The notes under the pieces were generated by a model. It saw only the letters and a program-made list of their open reading frames with translations, made no database searches and had not been told where the DNA came from. 64,000 nucleotides of DNA from Brachyspira hyodysenteriae ATCC 27164 (GTDB lineage Bacteria; Spirochaetota; Brachyspiria; Brachyspirales; Brachyspiraceae). This document shows positions 26,495 to 39,257 of the stretch, one piece after another. A program made the translations under genes and the position numbers. Position 1 is the stretch's first letter, and every line of letters starts with the position of its first letter. The stretch is from NCBI RefSeq assembly GCF_001676785.2, contig NZ_CP015910.2:2418001-2482000 (forward strand). Reading direction: 5' to 3'.

Positions 26495-28336
26495 TTATGA
26501 AATATTAAAGAATTTTATACTTTCTTCTAAAAATTTAGCCTTATCAAATAATCTCTTAGACAATTCACTTGATTCCTCAGCCAAAGCAGCATTCTGAGTA
26601 GTAGCACTTTCTATACTGTTTATGGCAATACTTATTTGAGAAACTCCTGCCTGTTGTTCTAATGATGTGGAAGTTATACTTTGCATTAATTCAGAAGTAC
26701 CGGACACTTTTTCCTGCAATTGAACAAATATTTCCTGAGATTCTCTTGCAGTATTTGTAGCAGTATCTATCTTTTCAGCTGTATTATCAACAAGAGATGT
26801 AATATCTTTAACAGATGACTGAGTAGTTTGAGCCAAATTTCTAACTTCGCTTGCTACAACAGCAAAACCTTTACCTTGAGTACCAGCACGTGCCGCCTCT
26901 ACAGAAGCATTAAGAGCAAGTATATTAGTTTGGAATGCTATATCTTCAATAATCTTTGTAATATCTTTAATCTTATCACTAGCTTGATGTACTTCTTCTA
27001 TATTAGAAACTGTTTGTGCTATTATATTAGCAGCTCCTTCAATATTTTCCATAGATTGAGACATCATATTTTTACCTGATACAGAATTATCAGCAGATGC
27101 TTTAATAGTAGAAACTATTTCCTCCAAACTTGAAGCTGTTTCTTCAAGACTAGATGCCTGAGAATCAGTTCGGCTAGAAAGCTCAACACTGCTTTCCATC
27201 ATTCTTTGAGAAGCTAAAACTATTTCATTTGAAGCATCATTAACATTGCTTACAACCTCAGCTAATTTCTGACTCATAACATTAAATGCCTTTTCTAATT
27301 CACCAAATTCATCTTTTCTATAATTAGTAGAAGATTTTAGTTCGATATTTCCTTCAGATATTCTATTCGCCTTTTTCATTAAAACACTTAAAGGACTCAT
27401 AGTTTTTGTAATATATGAAACGGAAAATAAATTAACGAATATTACAGATAATATACAAACTATAATTGCTATTCTAATCATACTTATATTTTCAGCATAT
27501 ATAATATTGTCATCAGCAGCCATAGATAATATCCAAGGCATAGTTTTCATTTTTGCATAAACTGCTGTTCTTTTTTCACCACTAGTATCTGAAATATATA
27601 TTAATGTACCACTATCTTTATTCTCCTTTATAACATTATCATAACTCTGATTTGCTGAAGTGTTTATCTGATTTCTAGTATCAAGAAGAATATTTCTTTG
27701 AGCGTCAATTGCAAATACCCTTCCTGTTTCTGGAAGCTGCAATTCACTCAATTTTGTTCCCAAAACATCCCAATTAAGAATCATATATACAGCACCAACC
27801 AGAACATTATTTGTTCTTACACCTGATATAATAGCTAAAGTCATATTATCGCTTATAGTAGATTTCAATACTTTTGTATCATAAGCAAAATCATAATTAT
27901 TTTTTACAAAATTATCCCAAATACCAGGTCTTAAATCTTTTATATTAATTCCTAAATTTATATTTTTAGTATTTTGCAAAGTAATACCATTTATATCAGT
28001 TACGCCAATATCCAAAGAATATTTATTTATGGCTTCAAACTGCTTTAATGTATCTATTAATACTGAAGCTTCTTCAGGCGTTTGAGTACCAGACAAATAA
28101 TTAATAATAGAAGGTGTAATAGAATATGTTTTTATTAAAGTATTATTTTCTTCAAACCATGTATCTAACATAGCTTTATAACCTTCTATAGTATTATTAT
28201 ATCCTGCATAAGTGGATTTCGTTATACCTATGTAAGACTTATATGATAATATTATAATAGTTATGATTAAAAGTATTGTTGTGATTATACTTATAGTTAA
28301 TGGCATCTTAAATCTTATAGAACTAGTCTTTTTCAT
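26495..28336 (-). CDS. Methyl-accepting chemotaxis protein
   Basis: 613 residues. N-terminal transmembrane helix (about 11-33), a periplasmic dCache-like ligand domain (40-275) with '[14 protein letters not shown]' and '[13 protein letters not shown]' strands, a second transmembrane helix (about 283-305), HAMP (306-360, '[20 protein letters not shown]') and the signalling domain with hairpin tip '[18 protein letters not shown]'. It senses an external ligand and controls CheA. No che genes adjoin it. The two plus-strand chemoreceptors at 29-33 kb are paralogues, transcribed in the opposite direction. Confidence 0.93.
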   Translation of the reverse strand: MKKTSSIRFKMPLTISIITTILLIITIIILSYKSYIGITKSTYAGYNNTIEGYKAMLDTWFEENNTLIKTYSITPSIINYLSGTQTPEEASVLIDTLKQFEAINKYSLDIGVTDINGITLQNTKNINLGINIKDLRPGIWDNFVKNNYDFAYDTKVLKSTISDNMTLAIISGVRTNNVLVGAVYMILNWDVLGTKLSELQLPETGRVFAIDAQRNILLDTRNQINTSANQSYDNVIKENKDSGTLIYISDTSGEKRTAVYAKMKTMPWILSMAADDNIIYAENISMIRIAIIVCILSVIFVNLFSVSYITKTMSPLSVLMKKANRISEGNIELKSSTNYRKDEFGELEKAFNVMSQKLAEVVSNVNDASNEIVLASQRMMESSVELSSRTDSQASSLEETASSLEEIVSTIKASADNSVSGKNMMSQSMENIEGAANIIAQTVSNIEEVHQASDKIKDITKIIEDIAFQTNILALNASVEAARAGTQGKGFAVVASEVRNLAQTTQSSVKDITSLVDNTAEKIDTATNTARESQEIFVQLQEKVSGTSELMQSITSTSLEQQAGVSQISIAINSIESATTQNAALAEESSELSKRLFDKAKFLEESIKFFNIS

Positions 28337-28525
28337 AGCATTAGACCCTCTAAAATTTAATATTTATAAAAATAGTTTAACACTTATTAAAGAATTTATA
28401 TACAAAATTTATCGTTTTTTTAGATAAAAAATTCAATTAACATACAAATTTATTTGCTTTTTAAATAGTATTTATATATTTTCATAATATTCTTCTATTT
28501 AATTAAGAATTTATTTAATAAGGCA

Positions 28526-28554
28526 TTTACAATTAGCAAATACTATATTATTAT
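28526..28554 (+). promoter_or_regulatory. Promoter abutting a start codon
   Basis: TTTACA (28526-28531), 17-nt spacer, TATTAT (28549-28554). The ATG at 28561 is six bases downstream and there is no ribosome-binding site, so a leaderless mRNA is expected. Confidence 0.5.
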
Positions 28555-28560
28555 ATTTTC

Positions 28561-28965
28561 ATGAAAAAAAAATTAAAAAAATTACTAAGCTTTATACCAT
28601 TATTCATAATAATAATTTTAATATTATGGTATAAATCTCCAATTAACGGAATAAAATGCTATCCTGAAAGCGTATCAAAAATAGATATAGATTATAATGG
28701 GATACCTATAGCCGTAACAAATACTAATGATATAAATTTTATAATAAAAAGTTTAAATAGTATATCTCTAAATAAATCAATATTAAAGATAAATAAATCA
28801 AAAACAGGATATATACTAAATATACATTCAACTAATAAAAATATGATTAGCAGTTTAACTATATATTCATCGGAAACTGCCTCTATAGGTAATTTTTATT
28901 ATACCGATAAAAATATAATGTTACCATATGAATATATAAAAAAGTTACATGCTAATGTAAATTAA
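28561..28965 (+). CDS. Small membrane-anchored protein of unknown function
   Basis: 134 residues. A Lys-rich start ('MKKKLKKLL') and one transmembrane helix (about 8-24) precede an exported domain of about 105 residues with alternating strands ('VSKIDIDYNGIPIAVTN', 'YILNIHSTNKNMISSLTIYS'). No family is recognised. It is a single gene with its own promoter, between divergent chemoreceptor genes. Confidence 0.55.
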   Translation: MKKKLKKLLSFIPLFIIIILILWYKSPINGIKCYPESVSKIDIDYNGIPIAVTNTNDINFIIKSLNSISLNKSILKINKSKTGYILNIHSTNKNMISSLTIYSSETASIGNFYYTDKNIMLPYEYIKKLHANVN

Positions 28966-29082
28966 ATTGCAAATATATGTAAAAGTATGTCAAAAAAAGT
29001 ATAACACTTTTTTTTAAAATTAGGTATAATTAATATAAATGTATTTAAACAAAATATTTTTTGAATCTGGAGAATATAAGTT

Positions 29083-30924
29083 ATGAAAAAACTTCAAAGT
29101 TTAAGGGTAAAGATGCCTCTTATCATTATTTCTATGGTTACTTTCTTTATAGTAGCCTTAATAATTATAACAGAAATAAAAGCATCTGATGCCATAAAAA
29201 ATGCAACGTATACAGGGTATAATAACACTGTTATGGGATATGCTTCTCTTATAGATACTTGGTTTGATGATCAATTGGCTATAGCAAGTATATATGGAAC
29301 TTCAGAAGAATTAATAAGATTCTTACAATTAAGAACAGAAGATTTAAGAAATATAGCTTTAAACAATCTTAAAAAATTTAAATCATTAAATGAATATGCA
29401 ATAAATATAGGTTTATCAGATTCATCTGGAAACATATTAATAGATTCAGATAATCCTGACTTAGTAAATCAAAATGTTTTTAATATACACCCAGATTTAA
29501 AAAATAAAGTGAACGGCAACTCTAAAGGAGTATTTGGAGAAAATATAACTCACTCTCTTACTACAGGAGGATGGTCATTAATTCTTTTAGAAAAAGTAAC
29601 AGATAACAATAATCAGATCATTGGATATTTACATGTTATGCTTGACTGGTCTACTTTAAATAAAAATCATATAGAACCTCTTGTAATAGGTAAAACAGGA
29701 AGTATGTATGCCGTTGATAAAGATTCAATAATCAAAATACATAGCCAGACAGCAAATATCAACGAAACTGCCCCTCCTCAATTTAAAGATGCTTTCAATA
29801 TAGGAAAAGGTATATTAAACTATGTATTCAATAATGAAAAAAGAGTTTCATCAGTTATCACATTAAAATCACAGCCTTGGATATTAGGTATATCTGTAAC
29901 AGAAGCTGAAATATATGAAGCTAATAGAATGCTTATGATGATAATAATATCACTTATAGCTATAGTTATAATATCAGTATTCATATCAATGTTCATAATG
30001 TCTATAACTAAACCATTACATTTATTGGTTGGTGTTGCTAAAGAAATAGCTGAAGGAGATTTAAGAACTACAAAACAAAAAATCAAAAGAAAAGATGAAC
30101 TTGGAGAATTATCAGATGCATTTGTTGCTATGAGAAAGAAATTAGTAGATACTATAATAACTGTTGAAGAATCTGCAAATAATATCACAATGGCTGCAAA
30201 AGAATTATCTGAACAAAATACTGATTTGGCCCATAGAACAGAAAGCCAGGCTGCAAGCATAGAACAAACATCCGCTTCTATGACTGAAATTTCATCAACA
30301 ATAAGGGATTCTGCTGAACATTCTATAAATGGAAGTAAAATGATATTAGATTCCAAATCATCTGTAGAAAATGCCGGAAATATAATATCTGAAACAACTA
30401 CAAATATAGAAGAAGTTCATGATGCAAGCAGTAAAATTAAAGATATTACAAAAATAATTGAAGATATAGCATTCCAAACTAATATACTTGCTCTTAATGC
30501 TTCAGTAGAGGCAGCACGTGCCGGAGAACAAGGTAAAGGATTCGCTGTTGTAGCTGCTGAAGTAAGAAACTTGGCGCAAACCACTCAAACTTCAGTAAAA
30601 AGCATCACAGATTTGATTGAAAATGTTTATGATAAAATAGATAAAGCTACAGGAACAGCTAGAGAATCACAAGAAATATTTATAGAAATACAAAATAAAA
30701 TAGACGATGCTTCTAAAATTATGGAAGGAATAAGCAATAGTGCCATTGAACAGCAAAATGGAATAGATCAGGTAAAAATTGCAATAGCCGAAATGGATTC
30801 TACAACTCAGAAAAATGCTGCTTTAGTAGAAGAAGCAACTGCATCTGCTGAATTATTGTTCGCTCAGTCTAAGGAATTAATGGATGCTATACATTTATTC
30901 AAACTTCCTAATGGAACTAAATAA
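29083..30924 (+). CDS. Methyl-accepting chemotaxis protein
   Basis: 613 residues. Transmembrane helix 1 (about 12-32), periplasmic dCache-like domain (38-280; '[20 protein letters not shown]', '[12 protein letters not shown]'), transmembrane helix 2 (about 285-307), HAMP (308-362) and a signalling domain with tip '[18 protein letters not shown]' followed by [26 protein letters not shown] lies upstream of the start. It is closely related to the broken gene at 31211, including a long run of identical DNA in the hairpin region. Ligand unknown. Confidence 0.93.
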   Translation: MKKLQSLRVKMPLIIISMVTFFIVALIIITEIKASDAIKNATYTGYNNTVMGYASLIDTWFDDQLAIASIYGTSEELIRFLQLRTEDLRNIALNNLKKFKSLNEYAINIGLSDSSGNILIDSDNPDLVNQNVFNIHPDLKNKVNGNSKGVFGENITHSLTTGGWSLILLEKVTDNNNQIIGYLHVMLDWSTLNKNHIEPLVIGKTGSMYAVDKDSIIKIHSQTANINETAPPQFKDAFNIGKGILNYVFNNEKRVSSVITLKSQPWILGISVTEAEIYEANRMLMMIIISLIAIVIISVFISMFIMSITKPLHLLVGVAKEIAEGDLRTTKQKIKRKDELGELSDAFVAMRKKLVDTIITVEESANNITMAAKELSEQNTDLAHRTESQAASIEQTSASMTEISSTIRDSAEHSINGSKMILDSKSSVENAGNIISETTTNIEEVHDASSKIKDITKIIEDIAFQTNILALNASVEAARAGEQGKGFAVVAAEVRNLAQTTQTSVKSITDLIENVYDKIDKATGTARESQEIFIEIQNKIDDASKIMEGISNSAIEQQNGIDQVKIAIAEMDSTTQKNAALVEEATASAELLFAQSKELMDAIHLFKLPNGTK

Positions 30925-30942
30925 ATAAATCATAAGATATAA

Positions 30943-30986
30943 AAAATACCCAATGCTTTTATTTAGGGCATGGGGTATTTTTATTT
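30943..30986 (+). terminator. Rho-independent terminator
   Basis: AAATACCC..TGC pairs with GCA..GGGTATTT round an AT loop, followed by a T-rich tract, after the chemoreceptor gene. Confidence 0.8.
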
Positions 30987-31210
30987 TAAATATATTTTAA
31001 TTAAATATTATCAAAATAAAATATATATTGAAATAAATAATAACAATATATGTGTTATATGTATAATACTATATACTAAAATCCTAAATATTACAATAAC
31101 TTTACTATTTTTTACTAATTTTTACATAAAAACATAATATAGTTTATTATTCAATCTCATTTGTATAGTTATATAACTAAATAAATTAAAATTATGAGGT
31201 TAATATTTTA

Positions 31211-34288
<3,078 letters not shown>

Positions 34289-34302
34289 AAAATATTTATT
34301 AG

Positions 34303-34331
34303 TTTACATATTTTTTAAAAAGTTGTATTAT
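34303..34331 (+). promoter_or_regulatory. Sigma-70 type promoter for the TPR gene
   Basis: TTTACA (34303-34308), 17-nt spacer, TATTAT (34326-34331); leader of about 25 nt to ATG 34362. Confidence 0.55.
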
Positions 34332-34361
34332 ATAAAACAAAATAATTAAGCGAGTTTATTT

Positions 34362-35183
34362 ATGGCAGGTAAATATGATAAGCAATTAGCTAAATATAAC
34401 AGTATTTTATCTAAAAAACCAAATGATCCTCATGCTTTAGCAATACTGGCTAGGATAGCAATTAAAGAAAATAAAATTGAGGATGCAGAAAACTATTATA
34501 CTGCTATTTTACTTAAAAATCCTAATCATCCGGAATCATTATATATGATGGGATTCATAAATATGAAAAGAAATAAATATAATACTGCTATAAATTATTT
34601 CAAAAAACTTTTGGAAGAAGGCAAAGAAAATGCTTTTATATATGAATATTTATCTACTATGGATAAGAATAATAGAAGAGAATATTTAGAAAAAGCATTA
34701 GAATTATCAAAAAACATAAAAATAAGATCAAAAGATTATAAAAGATGTTCATATATAGCATTTCAATCTTATGCTTGGAAAGAATATGATATATCTTTTG
34801 AATATGCCAATTTAGCTTATGAGGCAAAGCCTACAAATGATATTATTAACCTATTAGGATGTATATATCATCATAATGAAGATTATGACAAGGCTCTTTC
34901 GCTTTTCCATGAAGTTAATGCCAATTATGAAAGCAAAAATCCTTATGTATTATGTAATATATCTTCCTGCTATAATAAAAAAAATAGTAATAAAATGGCT
35001 ATAAGATATTTAGAAAAAGCCTTAGAAGTTAATAATAATGATAAAGTAATATATTATACTATAGGTTCCATATATGCTTCAAGTGGAAATAAAAAATTAG
35101 CAATTGAAAATTTTGAACAAGCTTTAAAAATTAATAATAATTATGAAGAGGCTAGAAAGGCTTTGGAGGCTATTAGAGAATAA
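34362..35183 (+). CDS. Tetratricopeptide-repeat protein
   Basis: 273 residues, no signal peptide, built almost entirely of TPR units: for example 'DPHALAILARIAIKENKIED', 'PESLYMMGFINMKRNKYNTA', 'NPYVLCNISSCYNKKNSNKM' and 'KVIYYTIGSIYASSGNKKLA'. I count about six repeats. It is a cytosolic protein-interaction scaffold with unknown partners. The next gene on the strand starts 101 nt later. Confidence 0.82.
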   Translation: MAGKYDKQLAKYNSILSKKPNDPHALAILARIAIKENKIEDAENYYTAILLKNPNHPESLYMMGFINMKRNKYNTAINYFKKLLEEGKENAFIYEYLSTMDKNNRREYLEKALELSKNIKIRSKDYKRCSYIAFQSYAWKEYDISFEYANLAYEAKPTNDIINLLGCIYHHNEDYDKALSLFHEVNANYESKNPYVLCNISSCYNKKNSNKMAIRYLEKALEVNNNDKVIYYTIGSIYASSGNKKLAIENFEQALKINNNYEEARKALEAIRE

Positions 35184-35284
35184 TATTTTTTATGTAAAAA
35201 AATAAATAAAAAACTTTCAATATTAGTCAATTTAGTATATTATAAATAACTAAAATATATAGTAATGAATGGGGTATTGCAACT

Positions 35285-36802
35285 GTGAATTTTTTCGATT
35301 ATATAAAATACAATTTATTTAACATAAGAACTCCTGAACTAGTAGAAAAAATGCGTATGGAGGAGTATTCTGACAGAATATCCAAACATAAATATAATTT
35401 TGTAGATTTAAAAACTAAAGCATTAACAGTTACATGTGCAAAATTCATGTTTGAAATGTATAAGGTAATAGGACCTTTACTTAATCCTTTGAAAGAAGAG
35501 TTTATAGTTAAAGACGGAAAACAATTTTCATATTATTTAATAGAGGTATCTTTTAATAATGAAATGAAAGAATTGTATTCTACATTAAATAGAGATTATA
35601 TGATGTCCAAAATAAAGGAAGGTAAAAATCCTAATGCTGTATTTAATGAAGTAAAAAATAACTTCGTAAAATTCAAGAAATTTATAAGCGGAGAAAGCGG
35701 AAAAGAAATTAATTTAACTTTCAACTTATTAAAAGATTTTGCACAGCTATCAAATTTTGATTTCTTTTTATTTTTAAGAGCTTTTTGTCCTTCATTTGTA
35801 GACGGTGCTTATAATTCTAATCCGCAATTCAAACCTAGTTCAAATATACAGATAGTTGATGATTTGGTAAAATTAGATTATGCTGTTAATTCAATAGTAA
35901 TAAGAAAGGAATTACTATCTGCTTTAAATGTTTTTCAGCAATATTTAGGAATGCCTCCTATACCTGAAAAAAACATTAAATCATTTTTAGCTAGAGTTAA
36001 ATATCTTCAAACTCCTGATATAATGCATGATATTATAGTTTATTTGCTCAAAGATTTCACTTATAAATGCAGTATTAATCCATCAAATGTTAATATATTT
36101 GTAAATTATATAACAGACTTTACAAATAATTTGAAAAAAGATATGGATAGTATAGTTTCTGAAATTAAGAGCAGTAAAATTGCCGGAATGAGAAATAAAA
36201 TATTTAACGGCATAGAAATATTAAAAATGTCAAATGTAAATGAAGAAAAAAATGAGCAGCTTGAAAAATTTGACTGTCCTATATTTACATGTGTAGAACC
36301 ATTACAATATATAAAAACATTCATTATAGAGATGTTTGATATAAATTATAAAGATCCGCTTAATGATATGTTCTTGGGTGCTGAATTTGTAAGTAAAGAC
36401 AGAAATTCTCAAGGATTAGATGCTTTCTATATCTTGAATGATGTAAGAGAAGCTATACAGAGATTTGATACAATGTTAAGTCCTGAATCTGAAAACTTCA
36501 AACGCTTAAAAACTTGGATAATATCAAAAAATAAAGCAAATGCCAATAAAGATTTAATAGAATCTATGGTAAATAAAATAGATTCAGAGGGAAATAAAAT
36601 AGTTCTAAGTGTTTATAATTCTGTGATAGATTTAACTACTATAGTAAAAAATATATTTGAGGATTGTAAAAACAATACTAAATTAGAAATCAGCAATGCA
36701 AACAAAGTGCAGTATTTAGCTAAATTCAATCTTGATATAGCTAAAAAAATGCTTGATGATTTTGATAATTTTATTGCACTTATGAAAAACTTTGTAAGAT
36801 AA
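35285..36802 (+). CDS. Conserved hypothetical protein, possibly DUF5312-like
   Basis: 505 residues starting with GTG (GGGG site upstream). No signal peptide or membrane helix; mainly helical, with segments such as 'LSNFDFFLFLRAFCPSFVDG', 'YLQTPDIMHDIIVYLLKDFT' and a C-terminal helical bundle. The length and N-terminus ('MNFFDYIKYNLFNIRTPE') recall a spirochaete-specific family of unknown function (DUF5312), but I hold that assignment loosely. It probably shares a transcript with the membrane protein gene 28 nt downstream. Confidence 0.5.
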   Translation: MNFFDYIKYNLFNIRTPELVEKMRMEEYSDRISKHKYNFVDLKTKALTVTCAKFMFEMYKVIGPLLNPLKEEFIVKDGKQFSYYLIEVSFNNEMKELYSTLNRDYMMSKIKEGKNPNAVFNEVKNNFVKFKKFISGESGKEINLTFNLLKDFAQLSNFDFFLFLRAFCPSFVDGAYNSNPQFKPSSNIQIVDDLVKLDYAVNSIVIRKELLSALNVFQQYLGMPPIPEKNIKSFLARVKYLQTPDIMHDIIVYLLKDFTYKCSINPSNVNIFVNYITDFTNNLKKDMDSIVSEIKSSKIAGMRNKIFNGIEILKMSNVNEEKNEQLEKFDCPIFTCVEPLQYIKTFIIEMFDINYKDPLNDMFLGAEFVSKDRNSQGLDAFYILNDVREAIQRFDTMLSPESENFKRLKTWIISKNKANANKDLIESMVNKIDSEGNKIVLSVYNSVIDLTTIVKNIFEDCKNNTKLEISNANKVQYLAKFNLDIAKKMLDDFDNFIALMKNFVR

Positions 36803-36830
36803 ATATATTTAATAATTTGGAAAATTCATA

Positions 36831-37865
36831 ATGAATAAAAATCATAAAACTATTATACAGGTAATAATAGGAGTCGCTGTAAGCATAATTTGTTTATATT
36901 TTGCTTTCAGAGGAATTAATATAAAAGAATCTATAGAAATAGTTAAAAATATTAATGTTAAATATTTTTTAATTTCATTAGTATTAAGTATACTAATTAT
37001 AGCATTAAGAGGCTTAAGATGGGAATGTTTTATTCCTTTAAAAAAGCCTATTAAAAAAAGAACCGTAGTTATGGCAACTTATATAGGATATATGGGAAAT
37101 AATATACTTCCTGCAAAACTTGGAGAGGTTGCGAGAGCATATATTTTGGGAATGAAAGAGAATGTAAGCAAATCTGCATTGATTGCTTCAGTTGTTACAG
37201 AAAGACTTTTCGATGTTATAACAGGTGGCATAATACTAACGATATCAGTAGTATTCATACCTGATTTACCTCAAACTGTTACCTATGCTGCTATTGCTTT
37301 ATTTGTTTTATCAATAATTGGTTTTTTGGTATTAATGTTTTTAGTATGGCAGAGAGAATTTGCTCATAAAGTTTTTCATAAAATTTTTGGAATACTTCCT
37401 AAAAATATAGGTGATAAATTAATTGAGTTTTCATGCAATTTTATAGATGGAATAGGTTTTAAGAATGACCCTAAGCATATATTTTTAATATTTTTCTATA
37501 CTTTTCTTTATCTTATAGGTCAAGTATGCACTATAGAATTGTTAATGACTTCTTTTAACATAAAAGCTACTCCTATAATAGCATTATTTATGTTTGCTAT
37601 AGGAGGATTTGGTTTTGCTGTGCCTTCTGCCCCTTCTGGAATAGGACCTTTTGAATGGGCTATAATATTTGGGCTTTCACTTATAGGTGTTGAAAAAAGT
37701 ATAGCAGCTCCTTATGCTTTAGTATATCATATTATGGGAATTGTACCTATAGTAATAATTGGATTTGTATTTCTATTTATGCTAGGTATAGATTTAAAGA
37801 CTGCTACTAAAGGTGATAATCAAATAGAAGGCAAAGAAGAAAATGATAATGCCAAAATATCATAA
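36831..37865 (+). CDS. Lysylphosphatidylglycerol synthase-like / UPF0104 membrane protein
   Basis: 344 residues with about eight transmembrane helices. Signature segments of the LPG_synthase_TM (UPF0104) family are present: 'LRGLRWECFIPLKKP', 'YMGNNILPAKLGEVARAYIL' (the conserved N-x-LP-x-R/K-x-GE-R motif), 'VVTERLFDVITGG' and 'VPSAPSGIGPFEWAI'. This is only the flippase-like half; the soluble aminoacyl-transferase domain of MprF is absent. It may move lipid-linked substrates. It is convergent with rsmG; the stop codons are one base apart. Confidence 0.82.
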   Translation: MNKNHKTIIQVIIGVAVSIICLYFAFRGINIKESIEIVKNINVKYFLISLVLSILIIALRGLRWECFIPLKKPIKKRTVVMATYIGYMGNNILPAKLGEVARAYILGMKENVSKSALIASVVTERLFDVITGGIILTISVVFIPDLPQTVTYAAIALFVLSIIGFLVLMFLVWQREFAHKVFHKIFGILPKNIGDKLIEFSCNFIDGIGFKNDPKHIFLIFFYTFLYLIGQVCTIELLMTSFNIKATPIIALFMFAIGGFGFAVPSAPSGIGPFEWAIIFGLSLIGVEKSIAAPYALVYHIMGIVPIVIIGFVFLFMLGIDLKTATKGDNQIEGKEENDNAKIS

Positions 37866-37866
37866 A

Positions 37867-38481
37867 CTATGATATTATAACTATATGACGCTCTTTATCT
37901 TTTGATTCAAGTTTTTTTATTTCTATATTATATTTATTTTTTTGAATATTTGCTTCTTTTAATTCTTCTTCTATCTTTTCTATTTTACCTTTATACAAAA
38001 TCAATTTAGACTTTTTTGTTTTTAATTTGTTAAAGATTTTTAAAAGTGTAGATATATCTGAGAATGCTCTTGATGTTATAGTATCATATTTTTCTTTTAT
38101 TTCATAAGCATTTATACATTTCACTTCTATATTATCTAATCCCAATTTATCTTTAGCTAATCTTAAAAATTCAGCCTTTTTATTTTTAGATTCGCATAAT
38201 GTGAATTTCTTATCATTAAATATAATAGCAAGAGGTATAGAAGGAAGTCCTGAACCTGAGCCTATATCTATTATATTATCATAATCATAAAATATATCCA
38301 AAGCAAGAAGACAATCAGCAATATGATCATTAAAAAAATCTTCTTCAGTTTTTGCCCCTGTTATATTAACATTTTTATTATAATCTATTACTAAAGAAGC
38401 ATACTGAATAAGTTTTTCTTTTTTATTTTCATCAATTTTTATTATATTGCTGATATTGTCTAATATAGAATCATAATTCAT
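37867..38481 (-). CDS. rsmG: 16S rRNA (guanine527-N7)-methyltransferase
   Basis: 204 residues, typical RsmG length. 'NITGAKTEEDFFNDHIADCL' matches the N-terminal conserved region (NLT...HxxDSL), and 'IIDIGSGSGLPSIPLAI' is the SAM-binding glycine loop. 'TLCESKNKKAEFLR' and 'ITSRAFSDISTLL' (the RA motif) follow. It methylates G527 of 16S rRNA; loss gives streptomycin resistance in other bacteria. It is not next to gidA/mnmG here. It lies 7 nt downstream of the LolA-like gene, so it is probably co-transcribed. Confidence 0.93.
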   Translation of the reverse strand: MNYDSILDNISNIIKIDENKKEKLIQYASLVIDYNKNVNITGAKTEEDFFNDHIADCLLALDIFYDYDNIIDIGSGSGLPSIPLAIIFNDKKFTLCESKNKKAEFLRLAKDKLGLDNIEVKCINAYEIKEKYDTITSRAFSDISTLLKIFNKLKTKKSKLILYKGKIEKIEEELKEANIQKNKYNIEIKKLESKDKERHIVIIS

Positions 38482-38488
38482 AAATTAT

Positions 38489-39208
38489 TTACCAGCCCAA
38501 TTTCTTAGCATCTTGTTTTGCCTTATCTCCAGCTGATACATTTGTAACATTATAGCGAAGTTCTCTTTTATCAGTTTTACTTTTCATTATAAACTCTTTA
38601 GGATAAGGTATATTATTAACTGTAGTATAAGAGCCTAATTCTACATTAACAACATTATCCATAAAAGCAGTAGAAAAACTTCTTACTCTATAAGTAGATG
38701 CTGAGAAAACTATAGTATCTACCCTATCATTATAGCCTATTTTCAATGTATGCCAATTCTTTCCTAAAGTAATATTACTGCTTATTATTTTTTTAGATAA
38801 ATCTATAAATTTATAGTCTAATATATCAGCATAAACTTTAGGGAAACGCATAATAGGAGCTTCTAATGCAAATTCATCAAAATTTCTTTTTAAAGGAGTT
38901 TCTGCCTCAGGCAAATCTAATGTAAGGCTATTATTATTAACTTTAGCATCAAATATAAGACTGCCTAAAAGTCCATCAACAACATTCATATATTTATTAT
39001 TGCTGTTTTTATAATAATTAACAAGCATAGGCATCTGATCTAAATCATCTCCGCTGTAAAAAGCGCCGCCTGATGAGTATATACTTGTGAAAGGAGATTT
39101 TGAAAATCTATTGAAAGCCTCTTTCATCACTTCGTTTTCATTTTGACTAAATGCCAAACTAGAAATTAATAAAAATATAATAAATATAATAATATTCTTT
39201 TTCATCAT
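38489..39208 (-). CDS. Periplasmic LolA-like protein
   Basis: 239 residues with a signal peptide ('MMKKNIIIFIIFLLISSLAFSQ', about 1-21). The mature chain has repeated antiparallel strand patterns ('NNKYMNVVDGLLGSLIFDAK', 'WHTLKIGYNDRVDTIVFSAS', 'NVVNVELGSYTTVNNIPYPK') similar to the half-barrel of LolA-type outer-membrane lipoprotein sorting proteins. The similarity is structural in character and I cannot confirm it by alignment. It sits between the TPR protein and rsmG on one strand. Confidence 0.45.
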   Translation of the reverse strand: MMKKNIIIFIIFLLISSLAFSQNENEVMKEAFNRFSKSPFTSIYSSGGAFYSGDDLDQMPMLVNYYKNSNNKYMNVVDGLLGSLIFDAKVNNNSLTLDLPEAETPLKRNFDEFALEAPIMRFPKVYADILDYKFIDLSKKIISSNITLGKNWHTLKIGYNDRVDTIVFSASTYRVRSFSTAFMDNVVNVELGSYTTVNNIPYPKEFIMKSKTDKRELRYNVTNVSAGDKAKQDAKKLGW

Positions 39209-39257
39209 AATAATTTATAAACCTCTTCAAAAATTAGATATAGAATATAAAACCTAT

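Noticed and set aside
29820-30356. 178-codon open frame on the minus strand
   Set aside because: It is antisense to the signalling domain of a chemoreceptor; the long frame follows from codon bias of the real gene and has no ribosome-binding site. A similar one at 32039-32863 is rejected for the same reason.
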